NCBI RefSeq assembly: GCF_920984675.1
Contig: NZ_CAKLBV010000002.1
Span: 62,001 to 126,000, forward strand
Direction: 5' to 3'
DNA length: 64,000 nt
Source of the DNA: Methylobacterium sp. Leaf118
GTDB taxonomy: Bacteria; Pseudomonadota; Alphaproteobacteria; Rhizobiales; Beijerinckiaceae
Numbering within the stretch: position 1 is the first letter of the stretch; the number at the start of each line of letters is the position of its first letter. The translations under genes and the position numbers were made by a program. Positions 18,083 through 28,243 of the stretch are shown piece by piece. Under the pieces are notes generated by a model. That model was not told the origin of the DNA. It did not search any database and saw only the letters and a program-made list of their open reading frames with translations.

Positions 18083-19104
18083 ATGATGGATGTCGATTTC
18101 CGGTTCTCCTCGCGCGAATTCCTGCGCCTCCTCGAAGACGCCGCTCTCACCGGAACCTGGGGTTGGACGTTCGCGACGCGGGAGCAGGTCTGGTCGCCCG
18201 GTCTGTTCAAGCTGCTTGGCCTCGATCCGGCCATCGTCTCGCCGAGCTACGATCTGCTGACCCAACGCGTGCATCCGGATGATCGCGACCGCATCGAGAG
18301 TGGCAGCGACATCGCGATTCACGGCGTGCTGGGCGATCACACGGTCCGCGTCCTGCGCCCTGACGGGCGGCAGCGCATCCTCCAGACGCGAGGCACCGTC
18401 TACCACTCGCCCGAGGGACGGCCCTACGCGGCCGCGGGTGTCGTGCTCGACGTGACCGATCGGGAGCAGATGGCGACGGCCCTGAGGGCGGAGCGTCGCC
18501 GCCAATGGGCGCTGTTCGAGGCGCTGCAATCCTGGACCAATTCCGCGCTCTACACGAACGGTCAGCGCACCGCCTCCCCTGAAATCCTGACCCTGACCGG
18601 CATCACCCAGGAGATGTTCCGGGACCATTGCGACCGGATCGTTGCGGCACCGGACCGGTCGCGGACGCGGGCCGAGATCCAGGAGAGGATCGCCCTCGGC
18701 GAGGCGTTCGAGGTCTCCAAGCAGATCCTCCTGGCCGATGGCGATTCCGGTGAGTTCCGCTTCCTCTACACGCCGGTCCGCGATGCCGAGGGGAGAGTCG
18801 AGACCTGGGCGACCTACGCCGCGCGGGTGGGCCGCGAACGCGCGCCTGTGGTCGATCAAGCGCGCAAGGGATTGGAACAGGCGATCCAGGGGCGGCATGT
18901 GCGGGCGGCGCGGGCGCTCCTCGGCTGGTCGATGCAGGACCTCGCCAAGGCCGGGGGCTTTCCTTCGCCACGGTCCGGCGCCTTGAGGAGACCGACGGCC
19001 CGCTTCGCCCCCGCAGCCACGGCATCGCCATCGCGGCCCTGCGGCGGGCGGGCGTCGGCTTCCAGATCGTCGAGGGCAACCGGGTCGCCGTCTTCCTGAC
19101 CTGA
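18083..19104 (+). pseudogene. PAS-domain/XRE-type HTH regulator broken by a -1 frameshift
   Basis: The first ~290 codons encode a PAS domain (residues 10-130: GTWGWTFATREQVWSPGLFK, LLGLDP, VLDVTDREQ) and a second PAS-like region (~150-260). The DNA then codes RAARALLGWSMQDLAKA, the start of an XRE-like helix-turn-helix. At the G-run 18953-18957 the frame breaks. Adding one base restores LSFATVRRLEETDGPLRPRS, then GIAIAALRRAGVGFQIVEGN and RVAVFLT, ending at TGA 19102-19104. The restored tail matches the small XRE protein at 47615-47887 in layout (AARALLGW...DLA...AL..AG..F...GD). Without restoration the frame runs to 19099 through an Arg/Ser/Pro-rich nonsense tail. It could be a real mutation, phase variation or a sequencing error. 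The product would be a stand-alone sensor-regulator. Confidence 0.8.
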
Positions 19105-19123
19105 CGGGGCGTGCCGCGGGCGC

Positions 19124-20467
19124 CTATTTCCCGATACAGAAACCGGCAAACAATCGGTCCAGCATCTCCTCCACGCCGACATGGCCGCCGACCTCGCCGA
19201 GCGCCCGCACGGCGAGTCGGAGATCCTCGGCGATCAGTTCGGGGGGGAAGCCGGGGAGGGCGCCGGACACGCGGTCGAGATGGGCGGCGGCGCGGGTCAG
19301 CGCCGTGCGATGGCGCTCCCGGGTGACGAGGGCGTCGCCCCCGCCGAGCGCGGCCTCGGCCTTGCGCCGGATGGCCGCGAGCAGCGCGTCGAGCCCGGCG
19401 CCGGTCCGTGCCGAGATCGCCACGCTGTCTCTCTCGCCGTCCTCTCGGCCCTCACCCTCGGACAGATCGGATTTGGTGCGCACCCGCAGAAAGGCGGTCT
19501 GGTGCCCCTCCTCCGGCAGGGGATCGCCCATCGGCGCGAGCCGCAGGACGAGGTCGGCGGTCTCGATGCGGCGGCGGGTGCGGGCGACGCCCTCGGCCTC
19601 GACCGGGTCCGCCGTCTCGCGCAGGCCGGCGGTGTCGACGAGCACGACCGGCAGGCCGCCGAGATCGCAGCGCACCTCGATGGCGTCGCGGGTCGTGCCG
19701 GGGCGGTCGGAGACGATGGCGGCATCGCGCCCGGCGAGGGCGTTGAGCAGGGTCGACTTGCCGGCATTCGGCGGTCCGGCCAGGACCACGACGAAGCCTT
19801 CGCGCAGGCGCTCACCGCGACGCCCGTCGGCCAGAACCGAGCGAATCTCCGTGCTCAAGGCGCCCGCCCGCCCGGCCTGCGCGGCGTCGAGCCCGTCCGC
19901 ATCCACGTCGCCCTCGTCGGCGAAATCGAGGGCCGCCTCCGCCGAGGCCAGGAGGTCGATCGCGACCGCCCGCCAGGCCGCGACCTGCTGGCCCAGAACC
20001 CCGTCGAGCTGGCGCAGGGCCTGGAGGCGCTGCGCCTCGGTCTCGGCGTCGATGAGATCGGCGATGCCCTCGGCCTCGGTCAGGTCGATGCGGCCGTGCA
20101 GGAAGGCGCGGCGGGTGAAGGCGCCGGCTTCCGCCGGTCGGCATCCCGGCACCGTGGCGAGCGCCCGCAGCACCGCCATCCGCACGGCGAGGCCCCCATG
20201 CAGGTGGAGTTCGACCATGTCCTCGCCGGTGGCGGTCCCGGGGCCCGGTAGCCACGCCACTAGCGCGCGATCGAGGAGGACCCCGGAGGCCGGATCCCGC
20301 AGGCGACGCAGGGACAGGGTCCGCGGCGCGGGCCGCGGGCCGGTCAGGGCGTCGAGGGCGTCGCCGGCCGCCGGTCCGCTGATCCGCACCACCGCCACTG
20401 CCGCCCGGCCGAAGCCGCTGGACGGCGCGTAGATGGTGTCGGCGCGATCAGGCAGGGCAGGGGGCAT
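19124..20467 (-). CDS. mnmE: tRNA modification GTPase MnmE (TrmE)
   Basis: 447-residue GTPase that works with MnmG on the U34 wobble position of tRNA. The N-terminal tetrahydrofolate-binding domain starts with DTIYAPSSGFGRAAVAVVRI. The inserted Ras-like G domain has G1 GPPNAGKSTLLN, G3 DTAGLRE and G4 TKSD. The C terminus ends in FAGFCIGK, containing the essential C-x-G-K motif. The length is normal. It follows leuS by 14 bp on the minus strand, so the two may be co-transcribed. It is convergent with the PAS/HTH gene. In many alphaproteobacteria mnmE is directly upstream of mnmG; here about 1.8 kb intervene. Confidence 0.97.
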   Translation of the reverse strand: MPPALPDRADTIYAPSSGFGRAAVAVVRISGPAAGDALDALTGPRPAPRTLSLRRLRDPASGVLLDRALVAWLPGPGTATGEDMVELHLHGGLAVRMAVLRALATVPGCRPAEAGAFTRRAFLHGRIDLTEAEGIADLIDAETEAQRLQALRQLDGVLGQQVAAWRAVAIDLLASAEAALDFADEGDVDADGLDAAQAGRAGALSTEIRSVLADGRRGERLREGFVVVLAGPPNAGKSTLLNALAGRDAAIVSDRPGTTRDAIEVRCDLGGLPVVLVDTAGLRETADPVEAEGVARTRRRIETADLVLRLAPMGDPLPEEGHQTAFLRVRTKSDLSEGEGREDGERDSVAISARTGAGLDALLAAIRRKAEAALGGGDALVTRERHRTALTRAAAHLDRVSGALPGFPPELIAEDLRLAVRALGEVGGHVGVEEMLDRLFAGFCIGK

Positions 20468-20481
20468 GGCGGGTCAACGGC

Positions 20482-23091
20482 TCAGACGACGAGGTTCACG
20501 ATCCGCCCCGGCACGACGATGACCTTGCGGGGCGGCCGCCCCTCCAAGACCTTCTGCACCGCCTCGAGGGCGAGCGTCGCCGCCTCCACGGCCGCCGCGT
20601 CGGCATCCCGCGGCACGGTCACGTCCGCCCGCTTCTTGCCGTTGATCTGGACCGGGAGGGTGATCTCGTCCTCGACCAGCAGCGTCCGGTCGGCCTCGGG
20701 CCAGGGGGCCTGCGCGACGAGGTCTGGGCCGCCGAGCACGGTCCAGCATTCCTCGGCGAGGTGGGGCATCATCGGCGCGATGAGCTGGACGAGGATGCGC
20801 GCCGCCTCCCCCGCGGCCGTGCGCGAAGCCCCGCCCCGCAGGCCCTCGTCGAGGGCGTTGGCGAGCGTGTAGATATGCGCGACGCAGCGGTTGAAGCGCA
20901 GCCGCTCGACATCCTCCCCCACCGCGGCCAGCGCCTTGTGAGCGGCCTTGCGCAGGCCGGCATCGGGCGCGGCGGCTCCGCCGTTCGCCGCGGCGGCGCC
21001 ATGGACGAGGCGCCAGACCCGCTGAACGAAGCGAGCGGCGCCTTGCACGCCCTCCTCGGTCCAGATCACGTCGCGCTCCGGCGGCGAGTCGGAGAGCATG
21101 AACCAGCGGGCGGTGTCGGCGCCGTAGCTGGCGATGATGTCGTCGGGATCGACCACGTTCTTCTTCGACTTCGACATCTTCTCGGTCGGGCCGACCGTGA
21201 TCGCCGCGCCGGTTTTCACGTGAAACGCCCGGCGCTCGCCGCCCTGCGTTTCGAACCGGATCTCGGCCGGGGGCACCCAGGCGCCGGCCGGATCCTTGTA
21301 GGTCTCGTGGACGACCATGCCCTGCGTGAACAGGCCGGCGAAGGGCTCGGAGACGCCGGCCCAGCCGGTCGCGCGCATCGCCCGCATGAAGAAGCGTGCG
21401 TAGAGCAGGTGCAGGATCGCGTGCTCGACGCCGCCGATATACTGGTCGACCGGGAGCCAGTGGTCGGCAGTCGCCCGGTCCGTGGGAGCGTCCGCGAGCC
21501 AGGGCGCCGTGAAGCGCGCGTAGTACCAGGACGAATCGACGAAGGTGTCCATGGTGTCGGATTCGCGCCGGGCGGCCGCGCCGCAGCGCGGGCAGGGCAC
21601 CTGCCGCCACGCCTGGTCGCGCTCCAGCGGATTGCCGGGCTGGTCGAACGAAACCTCCTCGGGCAGCTTCACCGGCAGGTCGGCGACCGGCACCGGCACC
21701 GGGCCGCAGGTGTCGCAGTGGATGATCGGGATCGGGCAGCCCCAATAGCGCTGGCGCGAGACGCCCCAGTCGCGCAGCCGGAACTGCACCTTTCGACGCC
21801 CGACGGCGGTGCCGTCCAGCCTCTCCGCTTCGAGCCGGTCGGCGACGGTCTTGAACGCCGCGTCGGTGCTCATCCCGTCGAGGAAGCGCGAATTGATCAT
21901 CAGACCGTCACCGTCATAGGCGGTGTCGGTGATCACGAAGGTGGCCGGGTCCTGCCCCTCGGGGCAGACCACGGGCGTGTTGCCGAGCCCGTACTTGTTG
22001 GCGAAGTCGAGGTCGCGCTGGTCGTGGGCCGGGCAGCCGAACACCGCGCCGGTGCCGTATTCCATCAGCACGAAGTTCGCGATGTAGACCGGCAGCGACC
22101 AATCCGGATCGAGGGGGTGGCGCACCGTCAGCCCCGTGTCGAACCCGAGCTTCTCCGCCGTGTCGATCGCCTCCTGGGCGGTGCCGATGCGGCGGCACTC
22201 GTCCGCGAATGTCTTGAGGCTCGCGGCGTCCGGACCGCTCTCGGCAAGGGCGCGCGCCAACGGGTGATCGACCGAGATGGCGAGAAACCGCGCGCCGAAC
22301 AGCGTGTCGGGGCGCGTGGTGTAGACGCTCAACGCGTGCGTGTCGGCGAAGGGGGTGGCGAGGGCGAAGCGGACCTCCAGCCCCTCCGAGCGGCCGATCC
22401 AGTTCCGCTGCATCAGGCGAACCTTGTCCGGCCAGCGCTCCAGACCGTCGAGGGCGTCGTGGAGGTCCTGCGCGAAATCGGTGATCTTGAAGAACCACTG
22501 GGTCAATTCGCGCTGCTCGACGAGCGCGCCCGAGCGCCAGCCGCGCCCATCGATGACCTGCTCGTTGGCCAGCACGGTGTGATCCACCGGATCCCAGTTC
22601 ACCTTCGCGGTGCGGCGGGTGACGAGGCCCTTCTCCAGGAAGTCCAGGAACATGCGCTGCTGGTGCTTGTAGTAGTCGGGATCGCAGGTCGCGATCTCCC
22701 GGCTCCAGTCGAGCGAGAGGCCCATGCTCTGCAGCTGCCCGCGCATGGTGGCGATGTTGGCGTAGGTCCAGTCGCGCGGGTTGACCTTGCGCTCCATGGC
22801 GGCGTTCTCGGCCGGCAGGCCGAAGGCGTCCCAGCCCATGGGATGGAGCACGTTGTGCCCCCTGGCGCGCTTGTAGCGGGCCACCACGTCGCCCATGGCG
22901 TAGTTGCGTACGTGGCCGATATGGATGCGCCCGGACGGGTAGGGGAACATCTCCAGCACGTAGTATTTCGGTCGACCGTCGTCGTTCTGCGTCTCGAACA
23001 GGCGGGCCGTGGCCCAGGCCTCCTGCCAGCGCGGCTCGGCGTCCTTGGCGTTGTAGCGCTCGACGGGAGCGGGGGCAGCGGAATCGGTCAT
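20482..23091 (-). CDS. leuS: Leucyl-tRNA synthetase
   Basis: 869-residue class I aminoacyl-tRNA synthetase that charges tRNA-Leu. It shows the HIGH motif in [13 protein letters not shown], an editing domain insertion (~230-420, with [12 protein letters not shown]), the zinc-type region ([11 protein letters not shown] and [13 protein letters not shown]), the KMSKS loop in [15 protein letters not shown], and an anticodon-binding C-terminal domain ending [16 protein letters not shown]. Length is typical for bacteria. It is the first gene of the minus-strand run leuS-mnmE and is divergent from yggS across ~330 bp. A near-match to parS lies inside it at 21212-21227. Confidence 0.98.
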   Translation of the reverse strand: MTDSAAPAPVERYNAKDAEPRWQEAWATARLFETQNDDGRPKYYVLEMFPYPSGRIHIGHVRNYAMGDVVARYKRARGHNVLHPMGWDAFGLPAENAAMERKVNPRDWTYANIATMRGQLQSMGLSLDWSREIATCDPDYYKHQQRMFLDFLEKGLVTRRTAKVNWDPVDHTVLANEQVIDGRGWRSGALVEQRELTQWFFKITDFAQDLHDALDGLERWPDKVRLMQRNWIGRSEGLEVRFALATPFADTHALSVYTTRPDTLFGARFLAISVDHPLARALAESGPDAASLKTFADECRRIGTAQEAIDTAEKLGFDTGLTVRHPLDPDWSLPVYIANFVLMEYGTGAVFGCPAHDQRDLDFANKYGLGNTPVVCPEGQDPATFVITDTAYDGDGLMINSRFLDGMSTDAAFKTVADRLEAERLDGTAVGRRKVQFRLRDWGVSRQRYWGCPIPIIHCDTCGPVPVPVADLPVKLPEEVSFDQPGNPLERDQAWRQVPCPRCGAAARRESDTMDTFVDSSWYYARFTAPWLADAPTDRATADHWLPVDQYIGGVEHAILHLLYARFFMRAMRATGWAGVSEPFAGLFTQGMVVHETYKDPAGAWVPPAEIRFETQGGERRAFHVKTGAAITVGPTEKMSKSKKNVVDPDDIIASYGADTARWFMLSDSPPERDVIWTEEGVQGAARFVQRVWRLVHGAAAANGGAAAPDAGLRKAAHKALAAVGEDVERLRFNRCVAHIYTLANALDEGLRGGASRTAAGEAARILVQLIAPMMPHLAEECWTVLGGPDLVAQAPWPEADRTLLVEDEITLPVQINGKKRADVTVPRDADAAAVEAATLALEAVQKVLEGRPPRKVIVVPGRIVNLVV
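21212..21227. promoter_or_regulatory. Imperfect parS-like site inside leuS
   Basis: GTTTTCACGTGAAACG shares 13 of 16 positions with the parS consensus, including the full central TTTCACGTGAAAC-like core except one left-arm base. It lies 5.9 kb from the perfect site in rsmG. Alphaproteobacterial chromosomes commonly have several parS sites near parAB, so this may be a weak second loading site, or a chance match in the codons for ...FHVK. Confidence 0.45.
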
Positions 23092-23421
23092 TGCGGGCGC
23101 CGGAGATCAGCAGGAAGGGGAGGGGCCGCACGAGGCGTCGCCGGAGCCTCGGCACCTAGCATATCCGGCCGGTCAAGGGTCAACGATGCGACACGCGACC
23201 GGCCCGTGATCCGACCCGGGGCCCGGTTCCGGGATGGGATCGGGATGGGATCGGGCCTTCTGAGCCGACCGACGTCTTGCGCACCGCGGCACCCGGAGCC
23301 GATCGAACCTCGGCCGCGCTCGTCCGTTTTCCGGAGACGAACCGACGGGGGCAGGGCGTACGTGACGGAAACGCATGAGCCCGGTCTTGAAGTCCCGGCC
23401 GCCCGGCGACTAGGTGGGGCC
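23092..23421. other. Intergenic region between leuS and yggS
   Basis: 330 bp between two divergent genes. It contains a short direct repeat GGGATGGGATCGGGATGGGA near 23230-23250 and is otherwise GC-rich. Both promoters should lie here, but I see no clear consensus elements, T-box or other RNA structure for leuS, and no coding signal. Confidence 0.5.
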
Positions 23422-24141
23422 ATGACGGATCCAGCAGCCGCCCTCGATGACAAGCCGCCGGTGGGCGAGGCCGACGTGGCCGCGGGGCTCGCCGAGGTGC
23501 GCGCCGCCATGCAGCGGGCGGCGCAGGACAGCGAGCGCGATCCGGCGAGCGTCCACCTCGTCGCGGTCTCCAAGACCGTGCCGGCCGACGGCATCCTGCC
23601 GGCCCTGGAGGCCGGGCACCGGCTGTTCGGCGAGAACTACATCCAGGAATCGGTGAACAAGTGGCCGGCCCTGAAGGAGCGCTTCCCGGACACGGAGCTC
23701 CACTTCGTCGGCCCGCTCCAGTCCAACAAGGCCCGGGAGGCGGTCGCCCTGTTCGACGTGATCCACTCCCTCGACCGGCTCTCGCTGGCCGCCGCGCTGG
23801 CCAAGGAGATCGACCGGAGCGGACGCACCCCCAAGCTGCTGATCCAGGTCAATACCGGCGACGAGACGCAGAAGGCCGGGGTTGCGCCCGATCAGGTCGA
23901 GACCCTGCTCGCGGAATGCCGCGAGACCCATGGCCTCGCGATCCAGGGCCTGATGTGCATTCCCCCGGCCGAGGACCCGCCCTCACCGCATTTCGCCCTG
24001 TTGGCGCGCCTCAGCCGGGAGCACGGCCTGCCGATCCTGTCGATGGGCATGAGCGCCGATTACGCGGCGGCGATCCAGATGGGCGCCACCCATGTCCGGG
24101 TCGGCACCGCGATCTTCGGGCGGCGGGCGAAACGGGGCTGA
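23422..24141 (+). CDS. YggS-family pyridoxal phosphate homeostasis protein
   Basis: 239-residue alanine-racemase-fold protein that binds PLP and maintains vitamin B6 balance. The PLP lysine lies in HLVAVSKTVPADGILPAL. Family signatures FGENYIQE, LHFVGPLQSNKAREAV, LIQVNTGDETQKAGV and LSMGMSADYAAAIQMGATHV, then VRVGTAIFG, are all present. The ATG at 23422 (MTDPAAALDD) gives a slightly longer N terminus than E. coli YggS. The open frame continues far upstream antisense to leuS, which is not coding. It is convergent with aroKB, with 5 bp between the stops. Confidence 0.95.
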   Translation: MTDPAAALDDKPPVGEADVAAGLAEVRAAMQRAAQDSERDPASVHLVAVSKTVPADGILPALEAGHRLFGENYIQESVNKWPALKERFPDTELHFVGPLQSNKAREAVALFDVIHSLDRLSLAAALAKEIDRSGRTPKLLIQVNTGDETQKAGVAPDQVETLLAECRETHGLAIQGLMCIPPAEDPPSPHFALLARLSREHGLPILSMGMSADYAAAIQMGATHVRVGTAIFGRRAKRG

Positions 24142-24146
24142 TCGGT

Positions 24147-25871
24147 TCAGCTCCGCAGCTCGTCCTCCAGGAAGGCCCGCACCTCCGCCCCGTCGATCCC
24201 GGGAGCGATGAAGCTCTGTCCGATCCCGTGGGCGAGGATGAAGGTCAGACGGCCGTCGCGGACCTTCTTGTCCTGGGCCATGGCATCGAGCAGGGAATCG
24301 GGGTCGCCGGCCCCGCCCGGCACCTGGCTCAAGCGGGTCGGCAGGCCGGCCAGCGCGAGGTGGTTGGCCACGCGGCCCGCATCCTGGCCGGGGCAGAGGC
24401 CGAGCCGGGCCGAGAAGCGGAAGGCGAGGGCGAGCCCAATGGCGACCCCCTCGCCGTGGACGAGGCGGGCCGAATCGTATTCCGTCAGCCGCTCCAGGGC
24501 ATGGCCGAAGGTGTGGCCGAGATTGAGTAGGGCGCGCTCGCCGTCCTCGCGCTCGTCGCGCACGACCACTCCGGCCTTGGCCCGGCAGCAGGCGGCCACC
24601 GCCTCGTCGCGCTCCGGACCGCCGGAGAAGATGCCGGCCCAGTGGGCCTCGCACCACTCGAAGAACTCCGCATCCCCGATCAGGCCGTACTTGGCGACCT
24701 CCGCGTAGCCCGCCCGCATCTCGCGCTCGCTGAGGGTGTCGAGGGTCGCGGTGTCGGCCAGCACGAGCCGCGGCTGGTGGAAGGCGCCGATCAGGTTCTT
24801 GCCGTGCGGCGAGTTGATCCCGGTCTTGCCGCCCACCGACGAATCAACCTGAGCGAGCAGGGTCGTCGGTGCCTGGATGAAGCGGACGCCGCGCCGCAGA
24901 CTCGCCGCGGCGAAGCCCGCGAGGTCTCCGACCACGCCGCCGCCGAGCGCCACCACGAGATCGCCCCGCTCGATCCGTTGCTCCAGCAGCCCGTCGCAGA
25001 CCCGCGCGAACGAGGCGTAGCTCTTCGAACTCTCGCCCGGTGGCACCGCGATGAGACCGCAGCGCAGGCCGGCCGCCTCAAGGCTCGCCCGGACCCGCTC
25101 GCCGTAGAGGCCGGCCACGGTCTCGTCGGTGACGATGCCCGCCGCCCGCGCGCCGAGGTCCCGCGCCTCGGCGCCGATCTCGTCGAGGAGGCCGCGGCCG
25201 ATGCGGATGTCGTAGTCGCGGCCGGCATTGAGCGGAACGGTCACACGCAGGGGTTGCGTCATGGTGAAGCTTTTTCGGGCGGCGGAGGGGTTCATGTGGA
25301 TGTCGAGCGCCTCCATCACGTCCTGCACCACCCGGTCGTGGGAGACTTCACGGGACAGGACCGTCAGGTCGGCCCCTCCATAGACCGGATGGCGCACCTC
25401 CATGAGGGCGCGCATGGTCGCCTCCGGATCCTCGGTCTGGAGGAGGGGCCGCGTGTTGCGCTTGCGGACGCGGCGCATCAGCACCTCGAGGTCGGCCTTG
25501 AGCCAGACCGAGATGCCGCCGGCGGCGATCCGGGCGCGCGTCGCCTCGCGCATGAAGGCGCCTCCGCCCGTGGCGAGCACCATCGGCCCCTCGCGCAGCA
25601 GGCGGGCGATGACCCGTTCCTCGCCCTCGCGGAAACTCGCCTCGCCATAGATGGCGAAGATGTCGGCGATGGTGAGCTTGGCCGCGGCCTCGATCTCGTG
25701 GTCGGCGTCCTTGAACATCAGCCCGAGACGGCTGGCGAGGCGGCGCCCGACCGTGCTCTTGCCCGCCCCCATCAGGCCGACGAGCACGATCGACCGGGCC
25801 CCGAGGCCACGGCGCAGACGCGCTTCGATCGGTTCGCCGGGCGGGGACGCCGGCGTCTCGGGGAGGGTCAT
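24147..25871 (-). CDS. aroKB: Bifunctional shikimate kinase / 3-dehydroquinate synthase (fusion)
   Basis: 574 residues in one uninterrupted frame. Residues ~1-195 are shikimate kinase: P loop GLMGAGKSTVGRRLA, KDADHEIE (Walker B/shikimate binding), SFREGEERV, VLATGGGAF and RNTRPLL. Residues ~205-574 are 3-dehydroquinate synthase: PPGESSKSYASF, VALGGGVVGDLAGFAAASLR, PTTLLAQVDSSVGGKTGIN, LNLGHTFGHALE and VAIGLALAFRFS, with the metal-binding His/Glu set visible. The kinase (step 5) and the NAD/Zn-dependent synthase (step 2) of the shikimate pathway are usually separate adjacent genes (aroK-aroB); here the aroK stop has been lost, leaving a short linker containing ARKSFTMTQPLRV. The former aroB start methionine is probably in that linker. 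Promoter expected in 25872-26128. Confidence 0.95.
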   Translation of the reverse strand: MTLPETPASPPGEPIEARLRRGLGARSIVLVGLMGAGKSTVGRRLASRLGLMFKDADHEIEAAAKLTIADIFAIYGEASFREGEERVIARLLREGPMVLATGGGAFMREATRARIAAGGISVWLKADLEVLMRRVRKRNTRPLLQTEDPEATMRALMEVRHPVYGGADLTVLSREVSHDRVVQDVMEALDIHMNPSAARKSFTMTQPLRVTVPLNAGRDYDIRIGRGLLDEIGAEARDLGARAAGIVTDETVAGLYGERVRASLEAAGLRCGLIAVPPGESSKSYASFARVCDGLLEQRIERGDLVVALGGGVVGDLAGFAAASLRRGVRFIQAPTTLLAQVDSSVGGKTGINSPHGKNLIGAFHQPRLVLADTATLDTLSEREMRAGYAEVAKYGLIGDAEFFEWCEAHWAGIFSGGPERDEAVAACCRAKAGVVVRDEREDGERALLNLGHTFGHALERLTEYDSARLVHGEGVAIGLALAFRFSARLGLCPGQDAGRVANHLALAGLPTRLSQVPGGAGDPDSLLDAMAQDKKVRDGRLTFILAHGIGQSFIAPGIDGAEVRAFLEDELRS

Positions 25872-26128
25872 CGGGCGGTCTTAGACGGTTTTGCAAATGC
25901 GACGAAACCGTCCGGTACCGCGCGGGGCGCGGCGCCGAAAGCCCCGGTTTGGGCCTCCTAGTGCGTTTTAAGTGCAATCTCCCCGGCATCGGACGCGAAT
26001 CCTGACCCGGACGGGGTTGCCATTTGTTGCTTTGACGGAAAGGCTCACGCGAGCGCGTGGGACGGCACCGCTCTCGACCGGTCCCGGTCGAGTGCCCCCA
26101 CGCTATATCGCTTCGTGCCAGGAAACAC

Positions 26129-26860
26129 ATGCTGCCGTATGGACCTGCCTCCCTTCCTTTTACCCTGGATGACGATGAGCGAGAGGCGACAGGTTCCGGA
26201 TTAGAACCTCGATCCAACGGCCCACGGTTACCCAGGCTCAGCGGGCCCGCCGCCCGCGCACGCCCGACTCCCCTCTCCACCGACGCGCGGTTGCTCGCCA
26301 TCGCCAGCGAGCACCTCATGCGCCTCGGGCCCAAACGCGTCACGGTGGTCGCCGTGGCTGCGGAAGCTGGCATGACTCATGCCAACGTCTATCGCTACTT
26401 CCCCTCAAAGGACGCCCTGCTCGATGCCGTGGCCGGACGCTGGCTGCGCGATCTCGAGACGGAGCTCGCCGGCATCGCCGACGCGCCCGACCCGGCCGAC
26501 GACAAGATCGAGCGCTTCATCAGCGCGCTCGCCACGGCGCAAAGCGACATGCTGGCCCACGAGCCGCACCTTTTCGCGGTGCATCTCGATGCCACCGTGG
26601 CGTCGCGCCCGATCGCCCGCCGCCATCGGGTCCGCCTGCGGGCCTTGGTCGAACGGGTCGTCGAGGAGGGCATCGGCACCGGCGTGTTCGCCGCCCGGGA
26701 CCGCGAGCGGGCCATCGCGGTGATCTTCGACGCCAGCTACCGTTTCACGCATCCGGTCGCGATCCAGCACGATTCGGATGTCCCGCGCGACCTGCTCGAC
26801 GCCCGGCTCGGGGCGGTGATCCAGTCGATCCAGCGGGCCCTGCGAACCGGCACGTTCTGA
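26129..26860 (+). CDS. TetR/AcrR-family transcriptional regulator
   Basis: 243-residue one-component repressor. The HTH is in RLLAIASEHLMRLGPKRVTV, then VAVAAEAGMTHANVYRYFPS and KDALLDAV (about residues 55-105), the classic TetR N-terminal pattern, preceded by an unusually long ~50-residue tail. The ligand domain (~110-240) carries FISALATAQSDMLAHEPHLF and resembles the TetR C-terminal-20 type. I chose ATG 26129 because AGGAAA precedes it by 5 bp; the frame is open further up. No target gene is adjacent in an obvious divergent arrangement other than aroKB, whose start is 257 bp away, so it may control only itself or distant genes. Confidence 0.85.
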   Translation: MLPYGPASLPFTLDDDEREATGSGLEPRSNGPRLPRLSGPAARARPTPLSTDARLLAIASEHLMRLGPKRVTVVAVAAEAGMTHANVYRYFPSKDALLDAVAGRWLRDLETELAGIADAPDPADDKIERFISALATAQSDMLAHEPHLFAVHLDATVASRPIARRHRVRLRALVERVVEEGIGTGVFAARDRERAIAVIFDASYRFTHPVAIQHDSDVPRDLLDARLGAVIQSIQRALRTGTF

Positions 26861-28173
<1,313 letters not shown>

Positions 28174-28188
28174 ACGCCGTCAGGCCGC

Positions 28189-28212
28189 ACGCGGCGGGCT
28201 CACCCGCCGCGT
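28189..28212 (+). terminator. Hairpin between mdh and sucC
   Basis: A perfect 10-bp inverted repeat ACGCGGCGGG / CCCGCCGCGT with a 4-nt CTCA loop begins 15 bp after the mdh stop and ends 31 bp before sucC. No T-run follows, so it is more likely an mRNA-processing or partial-termination element that tunes mdh relative to sucCD than a full terminator. Confidence 0.55.
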
Positions 28213-28243
28213 CCCGTCCCCTGCCCGTCCGACGAGGGTCTCG

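Noticed and set aside
13000..23100. Replication origin near the par genes
   Set aside because: parS sites are present but no cluster of DnaA boxes or dnaA gene is seen, so no origin is claimed.
20761..23421. Long plus-strand frame continuous with yggS
   Set aside because: The part before 23422 is antisense to leuS; yggS motifs begin only after ATG 23422.
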